Part shown: in pieces, positions 34,474 to 41,913 of the stretch | How positions within the stretch are numbered: position 1 is the first letter of the stretch | Layout: each line of letters starts with the position of its first letter | Origin: Weimeria sp002480925 | GTDB lineage: Bacteria; Bacillota; Clostridia; Lachnospirales; Lachnospiraceae | Direction of reading: 5' to 3' | NCBI RefSeq assembly: GCF_052064335.1 | Contig: NZ_JBQHVU010000001.1 | Coordinates: 192,652 to 256,651, forward strand | DNA: 64,000 bases | The notes under the pieces: model-generated | What the model saw: the letters and a program-made list of their open reading frames with translations, nothing else | Databases searched by the model: none | What the model was told of the DNA's origin: nothing | Position numbers and translations under genes: made by a program

Positions 34474-35835
34474 TTATAATTTTATTATACCGAACGCATT
34501 AGCGACTGCCGAGATCAGTATGATCAGGCAGAATAGCGGACAGATATACTTTATCATAAAACAGAAAATCTTTTTCCTTACGAACCTGGCGCCTCCCAGA
34601 GTAACCTCCCTGGTGAGGGCCTCTGATCCTATCTCCCTTGTCACAAGAAAGCAGGTGGCTATAGCTGCAAGTGGCATCATCACTGAGTTAGTAATGAAAT
34701 CAAAGAAGTCAAGGAACTGCATACCTATTATCTTAACTCCACTAAGAGGTCCGTATCCAAGCGCCGACAGAGTCCCAAGCAGAAGCATGACTGCTCCGGC
34801 TATGGCCGATGCCTTTCGTCTTGAAAAGGAAAGCTCATCCTCCAGCGTTGAAACTGCCGACTCCATCAGTGCAATAGATGATGTAAGCGCTGCGACAAGC
34901 ACCAGCATGAAAAACATCAGGCCGAATATCCTTCCTGCCGGGAATGAGGCAAAGGTCTTCGGCATAGTGATAAACATAAGAGACGGCCCTGCATCAAGGC
35001 TCTTTCCTGCATCCTTGCCTGAAAAGGCGAATACGGCAGGAATGATCATAAGTCCGGCAAGGAATGCTATTATAGTATCAAATACCTCTACCTGATCTGT
35101 GCTCTCCTCGATAGATACCTGCTTTTTCATATAGCTTCCGAAGGTGATAAGGATCCCCATGGCTATAGACAGCGAATAAAACATCTGCTGCATGGCTGTG
35201 ACTACAGTCATCCATGAAAATCTGTTAAGGCTTGGGACAAGCAGATACTTAATGCCCTCTCCGGCTCCTGGTCTTGTCATAGTATAGACACATATGATCA
35301 CCGCAAGGGCAATAAGGACCGGCATCAGTATCTTGGAAATTCTCTCGATTCCTCCCTGCACTCCCATATATACTATCACAGTAGTAACAAGAGCAAAAAC
35401 TATAAACCAGCCTTCAGGTGAGGCCGTAGAAATAAAGGAGGCAAAATACCCCTTCTCCGCCATCCTCGCCGCCGGCCTGGTGATATAGTCGAAGGTATAC
35501 TTCATAACCCAGCCGCCTATCACCGAATAATAGGGAACTATAAGCATTGGTACTATAGCGTTTATCCAGCCGCCTATCCTGTATATCCTCTTGTCAGAGA
35601 AGTGTCTGAATGCTCCTACCGGGCTCTTCTGGCTCATGCGCCCTATAGAGGTCTCGGCCATAATCATTGTGTAACCAAATGTGGCCGCGAGCAGGATATA
35701 GATGATCAGATAGGTACCGCCTCCGTACTTGGCACAGAGATAGGGAAATCTCCAGATATTTCCGAGGCCGACCGCGGCTCCTGCTGCTGAGAGTACAAAG
35801 CCAAGCTTTCCAGAAAAACTGGCTCTTTTTTTCAT
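34474..35835 (-). CDS. Neurotransmitter:sodium symporter family transporter
   Basis: 453 residues from the ATG at 35835 (GAAGGAT upstream), with about 11-12 membrane helices. The SNF signature is clear: GKLGFVLSAAGAAVGLGNIWRFPY, then KYGGGTYLIIYI and LAGLMIIPAVFAF. Bacterial members such as LeuT and TnaT import hydrophobic amino acids with sodium. Twenty-odd bases upstream of iorA, it probably feeds aromatic or branched amino acids to that pathway. Confidence 0.93.
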   Translation of the reverse strand: MKKRASFSGKLGFVLSAAGAAVGLGNIWRFPYLCAKYGGGTYLIIYILLAATFGYTMIMAETSIGRMSQKSPVGAFRHFSDKRIYRIGGWINAIVPMLIVPYYSVIGGWVMKYTFDYITRPAARMAEKGYFASFISTASPEGWFIVFALVTTVIVYMGVQGGIERISKILMPVLIALAVIICVYTMTRPGAGEGIKYLLVPSLNRFSWMTVVTAMQQMFYSLSIAMGILITFGSYMKKQVSIEESTDQVEVFDTIIAFLAGLMIIPAVFAFSGKDAGKSLDAGPSLMFITMPKTFASFPAGRIFGLMFFMLVLVAALTSSIALMESAVSTLEDELSFSRRKASAIAGAVMLLLGTLSALGYGPLSGVKIIGMQFLDFFDFITNSVMMPLAAIATCFLVTREIGSEALTREVTLGGARFVRKKIFCFMIKYICPLFCLIILISAVANAFGIIKL

Positions 35836-35903
35836 ATTGTTATCCTTCTTTCCTCTTGGATTTTTTAACCTGTAAATTATAACATAACAGTCCTGGGTTT
35901 GCA

Positions 35904-36620
35904 CTAGATTATTAGCACCCAGAGATCCTCGCTGCTTTTCTCTATTCTCTGCTTCCTGATAAAGCCAAGTTTTTTAGCAAGAGCAACCGAGGCCACATTT
36001 TCCTCTGCTATCCTTGCAAAGAAATGTGAATGTCCCTTAGCCTCAGCAAGACCTAAGACTGCCTCTGTGATCTCATATCCTATTCCCTGCCTCCACATAT
36101 CCGGAGAGAGCAGATAGCCAAGCTCAAGCCATTCTGCCCCGTCATCGCTCCCCGGAAGAGCCTTATACTCCAGTCCGCATCTGCCTATCAGAGCGCCCGT
36201 AGCCTTCAGGAATACATTCCACATTCCGAAATCATAGAATCTGTATATATTGTCGAAGTAATCCTGCTCATAGGCTTTTTCCTTTAAGAAAGGAAAAAGA
36301 GGCTCCACATAATCAGTAACTCCAGGCATCTGATAGAGATGAAAAAGGGCATATATATCCTTCTCAGGGTCAAGCTGCCTTATAAGAGTACGGTCTGTCT
36401 CAAGTATCTCCTTTGGAATACGGTAAGAGAGGTCATGGACCTCCTTTATATATTCCTGATCTGCTGCAGAGAGGTCTGTGATTATAAATCCAGCGGAGAG
36501 CCTTATTGCGTCATGCTCATATCCTATGACTGCTATCCGCTTATCTGCCGCCCTGTCTATCTCATCCTGTGAATCAGTGATGATCACCGGGCGCGGTGCC
36601 ATATAAACCCTTTTATACAT
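35904..36620 (-). CDS. GNAT-family acetyltransferase
   Basis: 238 residues. The C-terminal 160 residues are a RimJ/RimL-like GNAT domain: TLIRQLDPEKDI, RCGLEYKAL, LELGYLLSPDMWRQGIGYEITEAVL (acetyl-CoA loop RQGIG) and NVASVALAKKLGF. The first 75 residues are an extra segment without a recognisable motif. Substrate unknown. Overlaps the sugar-kinase stop by 8 bases. Confidence 0.85.
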   Translation of the reverse strand: MYKRVYMAPRPVIITDSQDEIDRAADKRIAVIGYEHDAIRLSAGFIITDLSAADQEYIKEVHDLSYRIPKEILETDRTLIRQLDPEKDIYALFHLYQMPGVTDYVEPLFPFLKEKAYEQDYFDNIYRFYDFGMWNVFLKATGALIGRCGLEYKALPGSDDGAEWLELGYLLSPDMWRQGIGYEITEAVLGLAEAKGHSHFFARIAEENVASVALAKKLGFIRKQRIEKSSEDLWVLII

Positions 36621-37488
36621 TAGCTGCGTCGTAGCCCAGCTTAAGGCAGCCCATGATTCCCTGATCGTCGTTTAAGCTTGCAGGGACTATATAATGATCC
36701 ATATCATCTATCCGGCTGTTCTTGATATATCCATTAAGAAGCTCGCTCGTCTTTTCTCTGATAAGTGGAAAGAGCTGCTTCTGATGCATTACTCCACCTC
36801 CTAATATTATGATCTTTGGAGACAGCATCACTGTAGTAGTCACCATGCACTGAGCCAGATAGTAGCTCTCAAGATCCCAGACCCTGATGTCATCACCAAG
36901 CTCTGCTGCCTTTTTGCCCCAGCGCTTCTCAATGGCCGGTCCTGCTGCCAGTCCCTCCAGACAGCCCTTATGGAATGGACATACACCGTCCGGAAGCGGA
37001 TCATCTTCTCTTACCCTAAGCAGCATATGGCCTGCTTCAGGATGCATGGCTCCATGAACAAGCTTTCCTCCGCTCATGACTCCGGCTCCGACTCCTGTAC
37101 CTATAGTATAGTAGACCGCATCGCCAAGTCCCTTTGCCTGTCCATATGTGACCTCACCCAACAGGGATCCGTTCACATCGGTATCGAATCCGACCTTTAC
37201 ACCCAGTCCCCTGCTGAAATAGCCGACTATATCTGTATCCGCCCAGGCCCTCTTTGGTGTGGTAGTGATATATCCGTAGCTTGAAGAATCCTTATCGAGA
37301 TCAACTGGCCCGAAGCAGGCTATACCCAGAGCCTCTATTTCCTTATCCTTAAAATATGCCAGAAGCTCTGGCAGAGTAGTCTCTGGATCTATAGTAGGAA
37401 ATGATTTCTGCTCCTTAATCCTTCCACTCTCGTCTCCTATAGCGCATACCATCTTTGTGCCGCCGGCCTCAAGCGCTCCTATCCTCAT
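36613..37488 (-). CDS. ROK-family sugar kinase, fructokinase type
   Basis: 291 residues. GALEAGGTKMVCAIGD (phosphate-1), GFDTDVNGSLLGE, TIGTGVGAGVMSGGKLVHG and the zinc motif HPEAGHM ... CPFHKGCLEGLAAGPA identify an ROK kinase; the short N-terminus and EAGGTKMVCA resemble ScrK/GmuE fructokinases. First gene of the leftward run that includes the symporter and iorAB. No sugar transporter is adjacent. Confidence 0.9.
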   Translation of the reverse strand: MRIGALEAGGTKMVCAIGDESGRIKEQKSFPTIDPETTLPELLAYFKDKEIEALGIACFGPVDLDKDSSSYGYITTTPKRAWADTDIVGYFSRGLGVKVGFDTDVNGSLLGEVTYGQAKGLGDAVYYTIGTGVGAGVMSGGKLVHGAMHPEAGHMLLRVREDDPLPDGVCPFHKGCLEGLAAGPAIEKRWGKKAAELGDDIRVWDLESYYLAQCMVTTTVMLSPKIIILGGGVMHQKQLFPLIREKTSELLNGYIKNSRIDDMDHYIVPASLNDDQGIMGCLKLGYDAANV

Positions 37489-37670
37489 CTGTCTTCCTCC
37501 TGTCCTATCAATAAAATACCGAATTTTCCAGATGTGCTCCCCCTATCCTTCCCATATCTCCCCTCTGTCACGAAAAACTATCAGCTCACATTTTATATCA
37601 GAACATACATTTTTTCAACCGCCAATAGATATCCATTATTATACCCTTTACCCTTCATACTGATCTTTCT
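37489..37670. other. Intergenic gap, sugar kinase to small ORF
   Basis: About 180 bases. No gene seen. It must carry the leftward kinase promoter and possibly a rightward one for the 37671 ORF, but no convincing paired -35/-10 was found. Confidence 0.3.
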
Positions 37671-38051
37671 ATGCGTCCGCTCCCTGATATCCCCCCAAAA
37701 AAGCCTCTAATCAGGGCATTCTCATATAATGAGAGTGACATAAAACACCTGTCAGATCTGAAAGATTCTATAAAAAAAGGAAATGCAGACAGAGAAATGT
37801 CAAGGGAATTTGAGATAGCTGTTTCTTCCAGCGGAAGCGAGGATAAATACTGGGATCAGGCATTTAAGTCATACAAAAAGATCATACCTGTCGAGAAAAT
37901 GAATGCCGATATCGAAAGGAAATATCTAAGGAATAATTCTATGTCTGATGGTGAGGATTTCAACACCTACTATCAGGAGTTCAAAAATAAGCTTGTCATA
38001 TCAGAGCATTATAAAAAGATAAGACCGATCAGCTTCCTGAAAAATAAGTAA
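37671..38051 (+). CDS. Small hypothetical protein
   Basis: 126 residues, charged, lysine-rich, with a proline-rich start (MRPLPDIPPKKP) and predicted helices; no family recognised, no signal peptide or membrane segment. It ends 7 bases ahead of a strong terminator whose poly-T fits this strand, which favours a real gene. Against it, no ribosome site precedes the ATG, and it lies between two genes on the other strand. An internal start at one of the later Met codons is possible. Confidence 0.5.
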   Translation: MRPLPDIPPKKPLIRAFSYNESDIKHLSDLKDSIKKGNADREMSREFEIAVSSSGSEDKYWDQAFKSYKKIIPVEKMNADIERKYLRNNSMSDGEDFNTYYQEFKNKLVISEHYKKIRPISFLKNK

Positions 38052-38058
38052 GAGAAAA

Positions 38059-38084
38059 CCCCTGCCGTATGGCAGGGGCCTTTT
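38059..38084. terminator. Bidirectional terminator, small ORF and adh
   Basis: CCCCTGCC / GGCAGGGG with loop GTAT, TTTT on the plus side and a GAAAA (TTTTC on minus) on the other, between two convergent genes. Confidence 0.85.
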
Positions 38085-38085
38085 A

Positions 38086-39303
38086 TCAGAAATCTATATC
38101 TGTATCATAGTAGCAGGCCTTTAAGACCTTCTCCATCTCCTCCTGTGAAGGAGTACGTGGATTTGAGCCTGTGCAGGCGTCAAGGATGGCGTTTGCCGCA
38201 ATATCATGTACCCTTTCAAGGAAGATATCCTCAGGTACGAAGCCCTGCTCAACAGGATAGCTGTCCGGGCCATAATTCTTTATGCAGTGAGGAATATTCA
38301 TCTGATCATTCATACCGCGCAGATACCTGATGATACCCTCTATCTTTTCATCATCATTTGCTCCGTCGATATGCATATAGTCAGCGATCTGGCCATATCT
38401 CTCCTTAGCTCTCTTATCCCTTGCATTGAAGGCTATGACCTTTGGCAGATACATGGCATTAGCTGCTCCATGGATGATATGGGCTCCCTGGTCAGCAAAG
38501 GCAGCTCCAGTCTTGTGTGCAAGCGAATGAACGATTCCTAAGAGTCCTGACGAGAATGCAATACCTGCAAGACACTGTGCCGAATGCATGGTATCTCTTG
38601 CTGTCATATCCTCATTATATGAATCGATAAGATTTGCCTGGATAAGCTCTATGGCATGGATAGCTGGAGCATCGGTAAAGTCGCTTGCTGCTGTACTTAC
38701 ATATGCCTCAATAGCATGAGTGAGTGCATCCATTCCTGTGTGAGCCACAAGCTTCTTAGGCATTGTATGTGCAAGCTCAGGGTCAACTATAGCTACATCC
38801 GGAGTGATCTCAAAATCAGCTATAGGATACTTGATACCCTTCTCGTAATCTGTGATTATAGAAAATGCTGTAACCTCTGTCGCTGTACCCGAGGTGGATG
38901 ATACAGCACAGAACCTTGCCTTGCGGCGAAGCTTCGGGAGTCCGAACACCTTGCACATATCCTCGAAGGTGGTATCCGGATACTCGTACTTTATCCACAT
39001 GGCCTTGGCTGCATCGATAGGGCTTCCTCCACCGATAGCAACTATCCAGTCTGGCTGAAACTCCTCCATAATAGCGGCACCCTTCATTACAGTGTCAACA
39101 GAAGGGTCTGATTCTATCCCCTCTATAAGTCTTGTCTCCATTCCAGCCTGATGGAGATAATCCTCTGCCTTCTGAAGGAAGCCGAATCTCTTCATAGAGC
39201 CTCCGCCGACGCAGATTATAGCTCTCTTTCCTTCAAGAAGCTTAAGAGCCTCCAGGGCTCCATTTCCATGATAAATGTCTCTTGGGTTTGTAAATCTCTG
39301 CAT
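38086..39303 (-). CDS. Iron-containing alcohol dehydrogenase
   Basis: 405 residues from the ATG at 39303 (AAGGAGG upstream). Type III ADH: ICVGGGSMKRFGF, IVAIGGGSPIDAAKAMW, SSTSGTATEVTAF, and the metal-binding GMDALTHAIEAYVS with GIVHSLAHKTGA and HGAANAMYLP. Such enzymes reduce aldehydes to ethanol or butanol with NAD(P)H in fermenting Clostridia. The substrate cannot be fixed by sequence alone. Single gene with a hairpin in its leader. Confidence 0.93.
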   Translation of the reverse strand: MQRFTNPRDIYHGNGALEALKLLEGKRAIICVGGGSMKRFGFLQKAEDYLHQAGMETRLIEGIESDPSVDTVMKGAAIMEEFQPDWIVAIGGGSPIDAAKAMWIKYEYPDTTFEDMCKVFGLPKLRRKARFCAVSSTSGTATEVTAFSIITDYEKGIKYPIADFEITPDVAIVDPELAHTMPKKLVAHTGMDALTHAIEAYVSTAASDFTDAPAIHAIELIQANLIDSYNEDMTARDTMHSAQCLAGIAFSSGLLGIVHSLAHKTGAAFADQGAHIIHGAANAMYLPKVIAFNARDKRAKERYGQIADYMHIDGANDDEKIEGIIRYLRGMNDQMNIPHCIKNYGPDSYPVEQGFVPEDIFLERVHDIAANAILDACTGSNPRTPSQEEMEKVLKACYYDTDIDF

Positions 39304-39325
39304 AAGTTTCCTCCTTATACACACT

Positions 39326-39349
39326 AAAAACGCAGCAGGCTCCTGCTGC
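39326..39349 (-). promoter_or_regulatory. Terminator-like hairpin in the adh leader
   Basis: Minus strand GCAGCAGG, AG loop, CCTGCTGC, then GTTTTTAG, ending 22 bases before the adh start codon. No leftward gene lies upstream, so it is not a terminator of another gene; it would attenuate adh itself. The bases AACGGCAAGGC at its upstream edge resemble AACGGCAAAGGC at the same place in the asnB leader. Confidence 0.55.
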
Positions 39350-39731
39350 CTTGCCGTTAAGCAACCCTTTCCTTTCAGTTCGATTCTATCATAAATTACA
39401 AGGAAAATCCACTAGGCATTTTTGCTGCTTTCAGCCAGGAATTTTACTGTTTACACATCATTTTATCACCCAGATTTCAGATCATTATAAACATAATAAT
39501 CCGAGAAAGTATTGAAAGGAGTCAGATAATGGCAATCAAAAAGTCCTGTGGCCATCTCAACATGTGATCTGAACAGTAACGGTGCCAGGATTTTTGGCCG
39601 TTAATCCTCCAGGATACCTTAGACCTCACACCTCAGACCTCACACCTCAAACCTCCCCATGACATAGGCCGGCAATTGATTTAGGCCAACATGTAGTCTG
39701 AACATTAACTCAGATTTTTTTTCATAAGTCC
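39350..39731. repeat. Repeat-containing intergenic region before the Fur-family gene
   Basis: No conventional gene. Two imperfect copies of a 23-base sequence beginning CAACATGT and ending in TAAC lie about 130 bases apart (from 39559 and near 39689). A 14-base tandem repeat GACCTCACACCTCA occupies 39622-39635 and 39636-39649 with a partial third copy. An AACGG...CCGTT imperfect hairpin lies around 39579-39603. These look like degenerate dispersed or slippage-generated repeats. Confidence 0.6.
39529..39567 (+). CDS. Possible 12-residue peptide
   Basis: ATG with AAAGGAG about nine bases upstream opens a 12-codon frame (MAIKKSCGHLNM) ending in TGA, inside the repeat region. The ribosome site is good, the product has no known relatives to me, and chance cannot be excluded. 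It could be a leader peptide, or the decayed start of a lost gene. Confidence 0.25.
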   Translation: MAIKKSCGHLNM

Positions 39732-39783
39732 TTGACAAACGGAAAAGAAAGTGTATAATATAAATCGTAATAAGAATTATTAC
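39732..39783 (+). promoter_or_regulatory. Promoter and Fur/PerR-type operator
   Basis: TTGACA (39732-39737), 16-base spacer, TATAAT (39754-39759). Just downstream lies the perfect palindrome GTAATAAGAATTATTAC (39767-39783), seven-base arms around GAA, resembling a PerR box. Position at the transcription start implies autorepression of the following Fur-family gene. Confidence 0.8.
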
Positions 39784-39802
39784 TGTTAAGGAGCTATCTG
39801 AT

Positions 39803-40183
39803 ATGAAAAGGTTTTCAAAACGACGAGCCCTGATCCTTGAGGATCTGGCAACAAGAACAGATCACCCCACAGCCGAAATGGTCTATGAATCAGTTCGGAA
39901 ACAGATACCGGGTATCAGTCTTGGTACTGTCTACCGTAATCTGAAGGAGCTCTGTGATGAGGATCAGATCATCTCCTTTTCCCAGAACGGGAAGGAGCAT
40001 TTTGACGGCAACAATCATCCCCATATCCACGTATGCTGTAAGTGCTGCGGTATGATCTGGGATCATCCACTTGATACGGATGCTTTTTCAGTTCTTGACA
40101 TTCCGCTTTCTTCCGTAAGCAATGTGATAATCCAGGGGATCTGTGATGAATGTTCCAGAAAGCTCACAGACAGAAGTGCCTGA
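39803..40183 (+). CDS. Fur-family regulator, PerR-like
   Basis: 126 residues: winged helix (HPTAEMVYESVRKQIPGISLGTVYRNLKEL) followed by the metal-binding dimer domain with HPHIHVCCKCCGMIWD and a C-terminal CDEC, which form the structural zinc site. AAGGAG lies nine bases before the ATG. It sits 73 bases ahead of a peroxide-reducing rubrerythrin, which favours PerR over Fur or Zur. Confidence 0.88.
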   Translation: MKRFSKRRALILEDLATRTDHPTAEMVYESVRKQIPGISLGTVYRNLKELCDEDQIISFSQNGKEHFDGNNHPHIHVCCKCCGMIWDHPLDTDAFSVLDIPLSSVSNVIIQGICDECSRKLTDRSA

Positions 40184-40256
40184 TATCTTCTCTCCCATCC
40201 GGGAGTTTTGATATAGATTGCAATAGTGTGTATTTTATTTTTAGGAGGTAACTATT

Positions 40257-40802
40257 ATGGCAAAATGGGTATGTAGCGTATGCGGATATGTTTATGAGGG
40301 CGAGGAGCCGCCAAAGCAGTGTCCTGTCTGCAAGGCACCAGCTGAGAAGTTTATTAAGCAGGAAGGCGAGATGACATGGGCAAGTGAGCATGTTATCGGA
40401 GTCGCTAAGGATGTTCCTGATGACATCAAGGCTGATCTCCGTGCGAACTTCGAGGGTGAGTGCTCAGAGGTTGGTATGTATCTTGCTATGAGCCGTGCTG
40501 CTTTCCGCGAGGGATATCCTGAGATCGGTCTTTACTATGAGAAGGCTGCTCATGAAGAGGCTGAGCATGCTGCAAAGTTTGCAGAGCTTCTCGGTGAGGT
40601 AGTTTCTCCTTCTACAGAGCAGAATCTCCGTGTAAGAGTCGAGGCTGAGAACGGTGCTACAGCTGGAAAGACTGATCTGGCTAAGCGCGCCAAGGCATTA
40701 AATCTCGACGCAATCCATGACACCGTTCATGAGATGGCTCGTGATGAGGCAAGACACGGCAAGGCATTTGAAGGCCTTCTGAAGAGATATTTTGGAAAGT
40801 AA
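40257..40802 (+). CDS. Reverse rubrerythrin (N-terminal rubredoxin domain)
   Basis: 181 residues. Rubredoxin comes first (CSVCGYVYEGEEPPKQCPVC, residues 5-24), then a ferritin-like diiron domain with ECSEVGMYLAM, EEAEHAAKFAELL and EMARDEARHGKAFE. In classical rubrerythrin the order is opposite; this reverse form is an NADH-dependent peroxide reductase of anaerobes. AGGAGG precedes the ATG, a terminator follows. Likely under the Fur/PerR protein encoded just upstream. Confidence 0.95.
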   Translation: MAKWVCSVCGYVYEGEEPPKQCPVCKAPAEKFIKQEGEMTWASEHVIGVAKDVPDDIKADLRANFEGECSEVGMYLAMSRAAFREGYPEIGLYYEKAAHEEAEHAAKFAELLGEVVSPSTEQNLRVRVEAENGATAGKTDLAKRAKALNLDAIHDTVHEMARDEARHGKAFEGLLKRYFGK

Positions 40803-40829
40803 TCCAAATACATTTCAATAAAATAAAAG

Positions 40830-40863
40830 AGCTGGGCGGAAATTCAATTCCACTCAGCTTTTA
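40830..40863. terminator. Terminator after rubrerythrin
   Basis: AGCTG ... GGAA / TTCC ... CAGCT imperfect stem followed by TTTTATT on the plus strand; the minus-strand flank is also T-rich, so it can serve the convergent acyltransferase gene. Confidence 0.75.
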
Positions 40864-40880
40864 TTATAATCCTGATTCAG

Positions 40881-41912
40881 TTATGACGGAATCGCATTAT
40901 CCAGCCGTTTTAACAGCCATGACATCATAACTGCTGCAGCTATCATCATAATAAACACATATGGTATATATAGCGGTATATCTTTATCAGTCATTAGCTT
41001 CCTTATGACAATATGACACATATAAATCTCAAGCGAATATTTTCCTACAAGACGAAGAAATCTCATAGAAACAGAACTCCGCCTGATCAGCTGCAATAAA
41101 GATACAGCCACTATCACGACTCCTAATGCAAACAGAGGGGTAAAAATCCTTTCGAATGTAGCAAGTTCAAAATAGACTTTTGATATTATACCGATCAGTA
41201 TAAATATAACAGATACAATTGCTGCATTAAAGGGTCTGATTTCTTTATCATCCTGAATATACTTTCCAAGGAATACCCCGATAACAAAGTCAGGAGCACG
41301 GCCATATGCAATGCTTATGTTTTCTTCGATCTCAGGGAAATATTTTCTGATCAGGATCATGGTCACATCAAGGATTGCAATAAGGATACACATATTACTG
41401 ACATCGTGCGTACCTCTTTTTCCCACAAGAGCATAGACAACCGGGAAGACAAGATACATGGCTGTGATAAATCCTATAAACCATAGTGTATTGGTTCCAT
41501 CAGAGAAAAAAGTATAAAAGGAGATATCTTTTATTGTCTCAATAGCGCCATCAGCCCGGAAGGCATTATCACTTATAACCCAGAAAGGAACTGCTACTAT
41601 CAGGTAAGGAATCACAACCCTGCGTAATCTTCTCTTGTAAAAGTATCCAAGATTATGATTCTTTTCAAAAGAGTAAAAAAGTCCCATTCCTGACAGGATC
41701 ACAAAGATCTCGACTCCGATACTTCCAATATAATCATGAAAGTTATTAAGAAAACTTACTATAGGAGTCGAGTCCGGATCCAGAATCCCATCATTTATCG
41801 CATTACTTATATTTTCTGTATAATGAAAAAATATAAGCTCAAGCATAGAAAGGCCGAATAACTCATTTCTATACTTACTGAACCACCCCAGATGAAAATT
41901 GTTTTTATTCAT
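40881..41912 (-). CDS. Acyltransferase-3 family membrane protein
   Basis: 343 residues with about ten hydrophobic helices. N-terminal ELIFFHYTE then GSIGVEIFVILSGMGLFYSF and YFYKRRLRRVVIPYLIV mark the acyltransferase-3/OatA-like fold, which acetylates or succinylates cell-surface glycans. The catalytic His is represented by FFHYTE. It starts one base after the carB stop, so it is expressed as the tail of the carAB unit. Substrate not predictable. Confidence 0.85.
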   Translation of the reverse strand: MNKNNFHLGWFSKYRNELFGLSMLELIFFHYTENISNAINDGILDPDSTPIVSFLNNFHDYIGSIGVEIFVILSGMGLFYSFEKNHNLGYFYKRRLRRVVIPYLIVAVPFWVISDNAFRADGAIETIKDISFYTFFSDGTNTLWFIGFITAMYLVFPVVYALVGKRGTHDVSNMCILIAILDVTMILIRKYFPEIEENISIAYGRAPDFVIGVFLGKYIQDDKEIRPFNAAIVSVIFILIGIISKVYFELATFERIFTPLFALGVVIVAVSLLQLIRRSSVSMRFLRLVGKYSLEIYMCHIVIRKLMTDKDIPLYIPYVFIMMIAAAVMMSWLLKRLDNAIPS

Positions 41913-41913
41913 A

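Noticed and set aside
38052..38085. Hairpin as a promoter-proximal element of the small ORF
   Set aside because: It is downstream of the stop codon with T-runs on both sides, fitting a bidirectional terminator.
39622..39655. Tandem GACCTCACACCTCA units as a possible CRISPR array
   Set aside because: Only two full copies, no spacers, no cas genes; simple tandem duplication.
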